NCBI GenBank assembly: GCA_014695295.1
Contig: JACJNY010000007.1
Coordinates: forward strand, 102,166 to 166,165
Direction: 5' to 3'
DNA: 64,000 nt
Source of the DNA: Microcoleus sp. FACHB-61
Lineage (GTDB): Bacteria; Cyanobacteriota; Cyanobacteriia; Cyanobacteriales; Microcoleaceae
Numbering within the stretch: the first letter of the stretch is position 1; each line of letters opens with the position of its first letter. The notes beneath the pieces are model-generated. The model searched no databases. It saw only the letters and a list, made by a program, of their open reading frames with translations, and was not told the origin of the DNA. This document shows positions 44,824 through 54,600 of this stretch, piece by piece. Made by a program: the position numbers and the translations under genes.

Positions 44824-45339
44824 TCAGAGTTGATTTAGTTGAGTTCTGATAGTTTCTATCCTTTTGCGGTTAACTCCTAAATCTGACTCTCCCAGACGCG
44901 AAGCCGATCGCACATGGATGACTTTTGCTCCATCATCTACCAAAAATTCCACGTCATCAACAAACCCCATCAAAGCACTGGTGAACTCCGCATAGAGGTA
45001 ATTATCAGTTGCCGTGATAATCTTAGTTTTTCCCAAGGACTCGATCGCCCCTTTGAGCTTTGCCATTGCTTCAGCAGGGGACGAAGCGTATGCCAAAGGC
45101 TCAATTTTGTGTTCGGCATCTTGACTGAAGCTGCTGACGCAGTTGGGGGAACTCGGGCACGCTGCGAGTTTTCCTGACACAATGCCGATATTGGCAGGTC
45201 TTTTGCCAGCAAACACTGTTTTTTCTCCGGGTATAGCGATAAAAGTAGCGATCGACAGTATTGCTACTGCTAGCAATGACATTAAAATAACTAGGACTCT
45301 TTTTAATGCTGTCGGCGATTTTGTTTCAACTGTTTGCAA
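44824..45339 (-). CDS. DUF1499 domain membrane-anchored protein
   Basis: 171 residues. N-terminal membrane segment (VLVILMSLLAVAILSIATFI), then the DUF1499 pattern KLAACPSSPNCVSSFSQDAE and DVEFLVDDGAKVIHVRSASR. Function of the family is unknown, though it is widespread in cyanobacteria and plants' plastids. The start is TTG 45339, chosen because AGGAGGG stands eight bases upstream and no ATG lies in the region. It is 68 bp downstream of the cyclase gene on the same strand, so may be the last gene of the signalling operon. Confidence 0.8.
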   Translation of the reverse strand: MQTVETKSPTALKRVLVILMSLLAVAILSIATFIAIPGEKTVFAGKRPANIGIVSGKLAACPSSPNCVSSFSQDAEHKIEPLAYASSPAEAMAKLKGAIESLGKTKIITATDNYLYAEFTSALMGFVDDVEFLVDDGAKVIHVRSASRLGESDLGVNRKRIETIRTQLNQL

Positions 45340-45407
45340 AGGATTAGCCCTCCTAAAAATGCCAATTAAATCTAATTTTCATATTAATTGAAAGTGACCT
45401 CAAAAAT

Positions 45408-47066
45408 TTAAAGATATTTACTTTGTTCCTCAATCAACCAGTAAGTCAGCATTTTTCCTTTACCTTTAACAGTGATATGACCCCGTTTTTCAAAAACAAA
45501 CTGCTCTTTCAAACGCTCGTAAGTCGCCGCCGTCACTTGAATTTTACCTGGCAATCCGTTCGACTCCATCCGCGAAGCAACATTAACAGTATCCCCCCAC
45601 AAATCATAGCTAAATTTACTAATTCCAATAATTCCTGCTACCACCGAACCGCTGTCAAGTCCGATACGCAATTGAAAATTTTCTCCATTTTTGACATTAA
45701 ATCTTCCCAAAGCTGCCTGCATATCCAAAGCTAAAAGTGCGATCGCCTCACAATGATCCTCCCGGGGCGTCGGCAAACCCCCAACCACCATGTAAGCATC
45801 CCCAATAGTCTTAATCTTTTCCAACCCGTGCAACTCAGACAACCTATCAAACTCCGAGAAAATTCCGTTCAAAATTTCTACCAACTGCGTCGGACTTTTG
45901 TGAGCCGAAAACTCTGTAAAGCCCACCAAATCCGCAAACAATACGCTTACCTCATCAAAATGATCTGCTATCAACTTTTGTTCTTTTTGCAAGCGCTCGG
46001 CAATAGGTTTCGGTAAAATATTCAGCAGCAATTTCTCTGTCTGCTCTTGCTGCAATTTCAGTGCTGCCTCAGCTTGTTTCCGCTGAATCAGCGAACCGAG
46101 CTGCGTAGCAACCGCGCTCACTAATTCCAACAAGCGTGGCTGACATTTCAGAACTTTGGCGCGATAAAAAATCAAAATAGCTAACACTTGGTTGTCCGCC
46201 AAAATTGGCACCCCAAAAGCCGCTTTCAATCCCACATTCACCGCAATTTCCCCTCGCAAAAAAACTTCTTCCGGTGCAGTAGAAACATCCTCGATCCATT
46301 CAGACTGCTGCGACTGCCAAATCCTCCCCGGGAGTCCCACGCCGGGAGCAAAAATTAACTGCCAACTTTTTTTGCGGAATTGGGCAAAACTCAAGTCGCT
46401 GACGTACCTGCCTGTAGCGCATTTTAAAAAGCCCTCGCTGCATGGAATCCAACCTTCGCCCAGATTCCATTCAATAGTTTTGCAAATTAAACCTAGAATC
46501 ACATCTATAGCAGACTCAAAATCCTCAGATTTGCTAATAGCTTGAGTTGCTTTCAGCAGCAACCTTGTTTCCATTTCAACCTGGCGGCGTTCGGCGATTT
46601 CCTGGTGCAACTGGGCGTTTTGATAAGTCAACTTTTGATTTTTTTCTTGCAATTGCATTTGCAATGAACGCACTGTAAGTTGATTGCTCACTCGCGCCAA
46701 TACTTCTTTCACCTGAAAAGGTTTTGTGATATAATCTGCTCCGCCCACTTCAAAAGCTTTTGCCTTATTTATTCCTTCTTCTAGCGCGCTGAGAAAAATG
46801 ATGGGAATTTCCCTAAATAGCGGTTCTGATTTCAGTTTTATACAGAGTTCGTAGCCGTCTAGATCCGGCATCATAATATCGAGTAAAATTAAATCGGGTG
46901 CGCTAGATTGAATCGCATCTAGGGCAGAAAAACCATTAGTAACAGGCCGAACTTTATAGCCGTTTTTTTGCAGGATTCTAATCAACAAACGCAGATTATC
47001 TGGCGTATCGTCAACTACTAAAATATCTGCTTGATAGTTTTCAGTTTGTTCCGCCTTGATCTGCAT
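45408..47066 (-). CDS. Response regulator-GAF-adenylate cyclase
   Basis: 552 residues from ATG 47066, preceded by GGAGGAAT; the frame extends to a TTG at 47090. Receiver domain (about 15-130, phospho-Asp in LILLDIMMPDLDGYE), coiled coil, GAF (about 195-345), and class III cyclase domain (about 380-550): VLFADLVGFTEFSAHK (metal Asp), KIKTIGDAYMVVGGL (Lys for adenine) and SYDLWGDTVNVASRME (Asp for adenine, and transition-state Asn/Arg). Lys and Asp predict cAMP rather than cGMP. It overlaps the hybrid kinase end by 26 bp, so phosphorelay input from that kinase is likely. Confidence 0.93.
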   Translation of the reverse strand: MQIKAEQTENYQADILVVDDTPDNLRLLIRILQKNGYKVRPVTNGFSALDAIQSSAPDLILLDIMMPDLDGYELCIKLKSEPLFREIPIIFLSALEEGINKAKAFEVGGADYITKPFQVKEVLARVSNQLTVRSLQMQLQEKNQKLTYQNAQLHQEIAERRQVEMETRLLLKATQAISKSEDFESAIDVILGLICKTIEWNLGEGWIPCSEGFLKCATGRYVSDLSFAQFRKKSWQLIFAPGVGLPGRIWQSQQSEWIEDVSTAPEEVFLRGEIAVNVGLKAAFGVPILADNQVLAILIFYRAKVLKCQPRLLELVSAVATQLGSLIQRKQAEAALKLQQEQTEKLLLNILPKPIAERLQKEQKLIADHFDEVSVLFADLVGFTEFSAHKSPTQLVEILNGIFSEFDRLSELHGLEKIKTIGDAYMVVGGLPTPREDHCEAIALLALDMQAALGRFNVKNGENFQLRIGLDSGSVVAGIIGISKFSYDLWGDTVNVASRMESNGLPGKIQVTAATYERLKEQFVFEKRGHITVKGKGKMLTYWLIEEQSKYL

Positions 47067-49611
47067 GATCTGATTCCTCCGCCTCGGCAATTAAATTGAA
47101 AATTTTCTGATAATCAAAATTATCGAGATGACCCTGGAGGATTTCGGCAAATTCAGGATGATCGTCCCTTATTTCCTCGATTGTCCTGGAAATTAAGTCA
47201 AAATCAGCACTGCGGATTACCTGCTTAATGTTGTTTATCCATTCTGCGGGAAATTTGGGTAAATAAGCAAGCCCAGCATTAGAGGGGGAAGCAGATACAT
47301 TATTTCGATCGCCTGTTGAGATAAAGTCCGTTGAGTTAGAGTACACATACTTCACCCCCAAATGCTTGTTGAGGCTATCAAATATATCTGTTTTGCAGAA
47401 AGGTTTGCTAATAAAATCGTCGCAGCCGACCAATAAAGCAAACGATCGCCTTCCTTCAATTGTACTAGCTGTCAAAGCAATAATCTTCGGCATCGGGTAT
47501 TCGGGATCGGAAATATTGATTTCCCCGTTTTCTGGCTGCTCTTGCTCTCTCTGCTGTATCCTCGCCTTAATTTCTTTAGTAGCTTCGTAGCCGTCCATCA
47601 CTGGCATTCGCACATCCATCAAAATTAAGTGCGGGTGCCAATTTTCCCACCTTTCGATTGCTTCGCGACCGTTGGTGGCTTGTTGCAGCCTGAAACCCAA
47701 GGGAGAAAGCATTTTGACTAAAAGTTGGCGGTTGTCTTCGCGATCGTCCACAATTAAAATCCGGTAGCACGGTTGATTTGGTTCCAACCCAGTAACTTCG
47801 CGGTTAATTTGCGGGGCTGGAATATCAGCAGTATAAACCGCACCGACTGGAATTTCAAATTTAAAAGCAGTGCCGACTTCCAGTTGACTTTCTACGACGA
47901 TTTCTCCTCCCATCAGGCGGACAAATTGACGGCTGATATTCAATCCTAAACCCGTGCCTTTATGAATTTTTTTCCCAGAAGCTGTTTGCACAAATGCCTT
48001 AAAAATATTGCCCAATTCTTCCGAAGCAATGCCAACTCCTGTATCTTTTATTTCAAACTGAAGGAAAAAACTCGGAACAGTTAAATCCTCAGCCTCCTCC
48101 CTCAATTCAACAGTTGCCAAATTACTGCTACTTATCGAAAAGTCCCGAATACTTGTTGTGGTATCAAAGCAAGCTATTGGACTTTCTAATAAATCAATAA
48201 GTCCCGAACTTTCTAACTTTATAACTCTTAAAGTAATTTCGCCTGCTTCCGTAAATTGAATTGCATTGCTAAGAAGATTAATCAGCACTTGCCGCAGTTT
48301 AATATCATCGGTTCGCACGTACTGGGGAACGTCCGGATCGCGCTGGAAAAGCAACTGCAATTCTTGATTTTGGGCCCGCAGTTGAAACATATCTTGCAAA
48401 TCGTCAAGCAAGCGATAGATGTCGAAAATTTTCGGCTCGATTGTCATCCGCCCCGCTTCGATTTTTGACAATTCTAAGACTTCATTGATTAAGGCCAGCA
48501 AGTGTTCGCCACTACGGCGAATAATTCTCATATTTTCTCGGTTTTCAACAGTAAGATTCGGGCTGGGTTCCATGATTTGTGCAAACCCGAGTATGGAATT
48601 GAGAGGGGTACGCAACTCGTGGCTCATATTGGCAAGAAATGTGCTTTTAGCTTTGTTTGCTGCTTCAGCAGCTAATGCGGCTTGTTGCAGTTGTTCTGTC
48701 CGTTCGTCAATTTGAGCTTCTAAGGTGCGCTGGTAATCTGCTAGTATTTTTTCGGCTTGTTTGCGATCGCTAATATCTTGAAAAGCTGCGATCGCATAAG
48801 CAATATTTCCGCTAGCATCAAAAATCGGCGTGGTATTGATCTCGATCGCAATTATTTTTCCCTCTTGACGGATTTCTACATCGTCAACCTTGACAAACTC
48901 TCCTTTCAGTGCGCGCAAAATTGGCAGATTATCCGGCGGGTAAAGCTCATCAGTATTGGCAACATAAATTTGATAAGTTGCAGCTAATTGTTCAGCAGTG
49001 CTTTCCGAGATAGTGTCTGCACCCAGCAATTCCCGCGCTGTCTGGTTGAAATAGGCGATCGATCCGTCGGAATTATAAACAGATACCCCCACTGGCAAAG
49101 CTTCTAAAAATTGACTCAGGCGGCTTTCACTCGCAGATAGTGCCTCATTTACTAGCTTTAACTCCTCGTTTACTGCTTGCCGCTTCAGGATTTCATCTGT
49201 TAACTTTTGGTCTTGCAAGTAACTGTGAACTGCTTCTACTACAGTTAATTTTAAGTCTTCATTTTGCCAAGGTTTAGGGATATAACGGTACAATTTAGCA
49301 TACTTGATAGCATTACCCAGGGCTTCCAAATCTGCTTGCCCCGTCAGCATAATGGTCAGCGTATCCGGCGAGCTTTCGTGAATTTGTCTGAGCAGTTCGT
49401 CCCCTTTAATATCCGGCATGATATAATCGGAAAGCACCAAAGCAATCTCGTATTCATCTGCCTGCAAATCGGCCAGCAACTCTAAAGCATCAGCCCCCCC
49501 TTCAGCAGTTTCAATAATACACTGATCGCCGATCGCCTTTTTCAGTTCAATCTTTAAACTGTTCAAAACGTCAGGTTCATCATCAATACAAACAATTACA
49601 GGTTTTTTCAT
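47041..49611 (-). CDS. REC-PAS-histidine kinase-REC hybrid
   Basis: 856 residues, cytoplasmic. N-terminal receiver (about 1-125, LVLSDYIMPDIKGDELL), PAS (about 165-285), HisKA with [20 protein letters not shown], HATPase (IKDTGVGIAS, GTGLGLNISR), second receiver (about 615-745, ILMDVRMPVMDGYEAT), and a helical C-terminus (PAEWINNIKQVIRSADFDLI) that recurs in the 1316-residue kinase of the same cluster. The start ATG 49611 overlaps the stop of the decayed REC gene as ATGA. Its output probably goes to the cyclase gene immediately downstream. Confidence 0.92.
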   Translation of the reverse strand: MKKPVIVCIDDEPDVLNSLKIELKKAIGDQCIIETAEGGADALELLADLQADEYEIALVLSDYIMPDIKGDELLRQIHESSPDTLTIMLTGQADLEALGNAIKYAKLYRYIPKPWQNEDLKLTVVEAVHSYLQDQKLTDEILKRQAVNEELKLVNEALSASESRLSQFLEALPVGVSVYNSDGSIAYFNQTARELLGADTISESTAEQLAATYQIYVANTDELYPPDNLPILRALKGEFVKVDDVEIRQEGKIIAIEINTTPIFDASGNIAYAIAAFQDISDRKQAEKILADYQRTLEAQIDERTEQLQQAALAAEAANKAKSTFLANMSHELRTPLNSILGFAQIMEPSPNLTVENRENMRIIRRSGEHLLALINEVLELSKIEAGRMTIEPKIFDIYRLLDDLQDMFQLRAQNQELQLLFQRDPDVPQYVRTDDIKLRQVLINLLSNAIQFTEAGEITLRVIKLESSGLIDLLESPIACFDTTTSIRDFSISSSNLATVELREEAEDLTVPSFFLQFEIKDTGVGIASEELGNIFKAFVQTASGKKIHKGTGLGLNISRQFVRLMGGEIVVESQLEVGTAFKFEIPVGAVYTADIPAPQINREVTGLEPNQPCYRILIVDDREDNRQLLVKMLSPLGFRLQQATNGREAIERWENWHPHLILMDVRMPVMDGYEATKEIKARIQQREQEQPENGEINISDPEYPMPKIIALTASTIEGRRSFALLVGCDDFISKPFCKTDIFDSLNKHLGVKYVYSNSTDFISTGDRNNVSASPSNAGLAYLPKFPAEWINNIKQVIRSADFDLISRTIEEIRDDHPEFAEILQGHLDNFDYQKIFNLIAEAEESDHADQGGTN

Positions 49612-50000
49612 AACTTAGCCAGCCCAGGTTTTATAGTCTCTATTAAGTGTTTGTTTTTCCACTGTTTGTACAAAAAACAGTTTAAATCGGCGTCTTGTAC
49701 TGCCCGCTGAAGTGCCGCGCCACCCGCTTGTACCGTCAACATCACCTTAATAATTTTAGGATATTTTTGGTAAAGTTTAATTAAAATTTCGTCACCTTTG
49801 ATTCTGGGCATCAGGCAATCAGAAACAAGCACAGTTACCTGAACTTCTCATCTAAAATTTTTAAGTAAATCTAAAACTTTATCACCATTTTCAGCTAATT
49901 CATAAAATCAATTATTTTTAAATTCATTCTTTAACTGCATCTTGAGAGTATTCAAGATATCGGGTTCATCGTCAACCCAAAGAATTACAGGCTTATTCAT
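49608..50000 (-). pseudogene. Decayed single-domain response regulator
   Basis: From ATG 50000 the frame gives NKPVILWVDDEPDILNTLKM, then meets TGA at 49908-49910 and again at 49848-49850, while similarity continues in the same frame (LVSDCLMPRIKGDEILIKLY with phospho-Asp, and FLYKQWKNKHL with the conserved Lys). It matches the N-terminal receiver of the next gene, so it looks like a duplicate of it inactivated by two nonsense changes. A GTG at 49832 could still start a 74-residue remnant. Its stop overlaps the next start. Confidence 0.75.
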
Positions 50001-50210
50001 CTTTTCCTCTCAGCTTTAATTATAGTGGGTTTACCAGTTTCACTTGCTTCTAGATTATTGATTTCGGGCGAGGATGCAGAATATCTGTCCTTTATCTTAT
50101 TTTAATACGACTTCCGAACAGAAGCCCGGTTTCTGGCAATAAATCTTGTCTTTGTCAGCGAGACAGCCACGAGTGTCACCGGGAATCAGCCCACCGCAGG
50201 TAAGTTTTGT

Positions 50211-51635
50211 TTAAAATATTGGCAGCGAGACTGTAAAAGTTGTCTGCCCCGGTATAGACTCTACAGCAATTGTGCCTTCGTGTTTTTCAACAATTTTTCT
50301 CACAATATCCAATCCCAAACCGCTACCTTCGCCCGCCGATTTAGTCGTAAAAAATGGCTGAAAAATTTGGGAAATAATTTCTGGGGCGATGCCTTTGCCG
50401 TTATCAGTAAATTTGAGGAAAATATTTGCATCTTGCTGCTGAGTTTCAATCGTCAAAATACCTTTATAATCCATTGCTTGCAGGGCATTGTGAACGAGAT
50501 TCGTCCAAACTTGATTCAATTCATCTGGATAGCAGACAATTTTGGGTAAATTTCCATAATTTTTAACTACTTCTATACCGTGTTTCAGTTGATTTTGATA
50601 AAGAGTTAATACCGTTTCAATGCCGTCGTGCAAGTTCGCCTGGACTTTTTCTTGTTTGCTATCGAAATGAGCGTATGTTTTCAAAGCAAATACTACTTTT
50701 CCCGACTTCGCTGTCGCTCTTTGGATCAGGCTAATACTTTTTTTAAAGCTCGCAAACTGGTAAGCAGTATTTAAAACTATTTCCCAATCCGGCAATTTAA
50801 AAAGCGGCAACAACTGTTCTATGTTTTCGTAGATTTCCATGTCCACTAAAGTATCGGCAATTGGCTCGGCGTTTTCAACTGATTCTGCCATCAAATCTCG
50901 CGCCAACTTCTGCTTAATTTTCCGCTTCTCTCTGCTGGTCAATAAAGTTTCTTGATGGGTGGATCTGTACAGTAAAGTTAAAAAATAAGCTTGGCTCTCT
51001 TCAGAAAGTTGTTGAAAAAATTGAGGCATTTTTTCTAAAGTTTCGTCCCCAAAATTAGCTATATTATTAATAGAGGAACCTATAATGCCCAGGGGGGTAT
51101 TGATTTCGTGGGCAATGCCGGCAATAAGCTGTCCCAGGGCGGCCATTTTTTCCGATTGAATCAAATGCTCTTGGGTCGCTTGCAGTTGATGGATCGCAGT
51201 AGCTAAATCTTGATTTTTTTCTTGCAAAGTTTGTTGCAGCGAACAAATTTTTAAATGAGTTTCTATCCGGGCTAAAACTTCTTCAACCTGAAACGGTTTG
51301 GTAATAAAGTCCACTCCCCCAACTGCAAAAGCTTTAACTTTATCCATCACGTCGTTAATCGCACTGATGAAAATCACCGGAACGTCTTTTGTTACTTCAG
51401 AATCTTTGAGCCGCTGACAAACTTCATAACCGTCCATCTCCGGCATGAGAATATCTAGCAGCACTAGATCCGGGGGCATTTTTTGAGCTGCAGACAATGC
51501 TAGCTTGCCGTTGGGAACCGGGCGAACTTGATAGCCATTTTTGCTCAAAATGCCTGCGAGCAGCCGCAGGTTTTCTGGCGTGTCGTCCACTACTAAAATA
51601 TTAGCTCGATTCGTTTTAGGTAAAGTTGAAGTCAT
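50211..51635 (-). CDS. Receiver-histidine kinase hybrid
   Basis: 474 residues. Receiver (about 12-130, LVLLDILMPEMDGYEVCQRL), coiled coil, then HisKA with SEKMAALGQLIAGIAHEINT (phospho-His) and HATPase with NLVHNALQAMD, FTDNGKGIAPE and GSGLGLDIVRKIVEKHEG. A long insert separates phospho-His and N-box. Its start is only seven bases from the stop of the upstream 1316-residue kinase, so the two are co-transcribed and may pass phosphate between them. The gap 50001-50210 has one AGCCCGGTTTCTGGC half repeat. Confidence 0.91.
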   Translation of the reverse strand: MTSTLPKTNRANILVVDDTPENLRLLAGILSKNGYQVRPVPNGKLALSAAQKMPPDLVLLDILMPEMDGYEVCQRLKDSEVTKDVPVIFISAINDVMDKVKAFAVGGVDFITKPFQVEEVLARIETHLKICSLQQTLQEKNQDLATAIHQLQATQEHLIQSEKMAALGQLIAGIAHEINTPLGIIGSSINNIANFGDETLEKMPQFFQQLSEESQAYFLTLLYRSTHQETLLTSREKRKIKQKLARDLMAESVENAEPIADTLVDMEIYENIEQLLPLFKLPDWEIVLNTAYQFASFKKSISLIQRATAKSGKVVFALKTYAHFDSKQEKVQANLHDGIETVLTLYQNQLKHGIEVVKNYGNLPKIVCYPDELNQVWTNLVHNALQAMDYKGILTIETQQQDANIFLKFTDNGKGIAPEIISQIFQPFFTTKSAGEGSGLGLDIVRKIVEKHEGTIAVESIPGQTTFTVSLPIF

Positions 51636-51642
51636 CGGGTAT

Positions 51643-54600
51643 TTACTGGTTTTCGCTGATCTCTATTATGTTTAAAATTCTGTCATATTCAAAATTATTA
51701 ATGCAATCTTGAAGCCTGCCCGCAAGAGAGGAATTGACTGTGCGGATTTGTGCGATCGAACTAGCGATCGCCTCCATGTCCACACTCAAAATATTTTGCT
51801 TGAATTGGGCCATCCAGTCTGGAGAAAGAGAGGCGATAGCCTCCGGTGTCAGCATCTCCTGACTTGACTCCCCTACACTTGCCGCACTGACTGCGGTTGG
51901 ATCTTCATAAATATAGCGTACCCCTAAATGTTTTCCCATTGCCACGAAGATATCCTCCTCTCGGAACGGTTTCCGGATAAAATCATCGCAACCCGCCGAA
52001 AGAATCACCGCTCGTTCTTCCTCCAAAACGCTAGCAGTCAGGGCCACAATCGCCGTTGCTTGCCCGCCAGTTGTAGTTTTAATCTGTTTAGTTGCCTCGT
52101 AGCCGTCCATCACGGGCATTCTCATGTCCATCCAAATCAGATGCGGTTCCCACTCCATAAAAATATCCACCGCTTCTTTACCGTTACTCGCTTCTCTCAA
52201 CTCAAATCCGAGCGGACTGAGAAGTTTTACCAACAGTTGGCGGTTTAAAGGTTTGTCGTCCACAATTAGCAAGCGATAACTCGGCTGATTCGGTTCGAGC
52301 GCAACCACACGACGTTGAGTTTTTTTGCTTTCAATATCACCAGCTTCAACCAGATGAACTTGGATGTCAAACTGAAATAATGCACCCTTTCCGATCTCGC
52401 TGCTAACAGTAATTTCACCTCCCATTAATTGCACGAACTGGCGGCTAATCGCTAAACCTAAACCCGTTCCTTCCTGAGAATCTTTACCGCTTTTTGTCTG
52501 CACGAATGCTTCAAACAACTGATGGATTTCCTGCGCCGCAATGCCTGCACCGGTATCTTGAACGTCAAAATGCAGCGAGTAGCGGTCGGGCAATTGGTCA
52601 GCGCTATTTTTGTGTACATTCTGCCTTCCTCCTTTAACTTGCACCGACACTCCCCCTTCAGAAGTAAATTTAATTGCATTGTTGAGCAAATTAATTAAGA
52701 CTTGGCGCAATTTCACTTCATCGGTACAAATGTAATGGGGTACTTCCGCGTCCCGAGAGAACATTAATTGCAAGCCTTTTTGCTCAGCTTTGAGAGCAAA
52801 CATATCTTCTAAATCGTCGAGCATCTGGTACAAATCGAAGCTTTTTTCATAGAGAGTAGTGCGTCCGGCTTCAATTTTTGACAAGTCTAAAACTTGGTTG
52901 ATTAAAGCCAGCAAATGTTCGCCGCTCCGCAGGATAATTGCGACATCTTCTTGATTTTCAGGAGACAGAGTTTTACTGCGGATCATGACTTGAGCAAACC
53001 CGATTACTGCGTTCAGCGGCGATCGCAATTCGTGGCTCATATTGGCGAGAAAGGTGCTCTTAGCTTTGTTTGCTGCTTCGGCCGCTTCTTTCGCCTGCTG
53101 CATTTTCATTTCCGCTTGTTTGTTATCAGTAATGTCTTTAATAAAACCTTCGTAGTAAAGTAGATTTCCTGCTTCATCGCAGACAGCACGACAATTTTCA
53201 GAAATCCAGATTATGCTGCCATCTTTGCGGTAAATTTCTGATTCAAAGTTTGATAGTATCCCGTACTCGTTTATCAGCGCTGCAAATTCGTCGCGGCGGT
53301 TGGGTTTCACGTAAAGCTGGTTCTTGAAATTCGGCTGTGCTGCTATTAATTCTGCGGGCGATTCGTAACCGTAAAGCTTAGCTAAAGCGGGGTTAGCGCT
53401 GATGTATTTCCCATCACCAGCAGTTTGAAAAATTCCATTTAAAGCATTTTCATAAATGTTGCGGTACTTTTCTTCTGCTTCCCGGAGGGCCGTTTCTGCT
53501 TTTTGGCGATCGGTAATATCGCTCGAAATCGACAAAAAACAAGGTTCTCCGTCAATGTCGATGGTTTCTATCGACAGCAGTGCGGTTCTTTCTGTACTAT
53601 TTTTATTGCGAAACCTGAGTTCATAATTGTGAATTGCTGTCTTGTTTTTTAACATTTGAATCATGCGGTCACGCTCTTTCAAACTCGCCCAGAAGTTGAG
53701 TTCAACCGCTGTTTTACCGATAATTTCTTCCTGGGTGTAGCCCATCATCCGGCAAAAACTATCATTAACTTCTAGGTGGCAACCGTCACTAATTCTTGTA
53801 ATAGTAATCGCATTCGGACTCGAACGAAAAGCTTTAGAAAACTTTTCTTTTGCCTTAGCAAGATCGGCGGTGCGTTCTGCAACTTGCACTGCTAAATTGT
53901 GGTTGTATGCCCTTAATAATTTCTCCGCTAGTTTGCGTTTCGTAATATCTTGAAAAGCGCACATTCCGTAAATAATATTTCCTTGGGCGTCGTAAATAGG
54001 AGTTCCCCAAACTTGCAGGGGAACAGTTTTGTTATTGGAGGAGATTTCAAGGTCATCAACAGTTACACTTTTGCCCTGCAAAGCATTTAAAATTGGGTCG
54101 CGTTCCGCCGGGTAAATTTCCTGAGTTCCAGCTAAATAAACTCGGTATAATTGGCGCATTTTTTCGGCATCTGCTGCCACAATTCCTTGAGATAAAAGTT
54201 TCTTTCCTGTAGGGTTAATGTAGTGAGGTTGACCGTTTGGCTCGGCAATAAAAATGCCTAGCGGTACTGCATTTAGAAATTGTTTGACTCGGCTTTCGCT
54301 TTCTGAGAGGGAAGTAAATGAATGCTGCAATTGCTCTGCCATGCTGTTAAAAGCAGCGGCCAGTTCTCCGAGTTCATCTTCGCGATTGAGAGTGAGCTTT
54401 GTATCCCATTCGTTTCGCGCCAAAGCTTTCGCCGCCGCATTCAATTTTAAAATCGGCTGCACCACCCATTTAGCAGTAAGAATACCCAGAATAGTCGCCC
54501 CAATCAAAGCTGCAACCGACAACAAAAAAGTCGTGCGCGTGTTGAGGTTAATTTGCTCCATAAAGTCGGACTCGGGTACAACTACTACAATCAGCCAATC

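Noticed and set aside
49832..50000. UGA recoding (selenocysteine) in the decayed receiver gene
   Set aside because: Two UGAs at non-Cys positions and no SECIS-like structure seen; nonsense decay is simpler.
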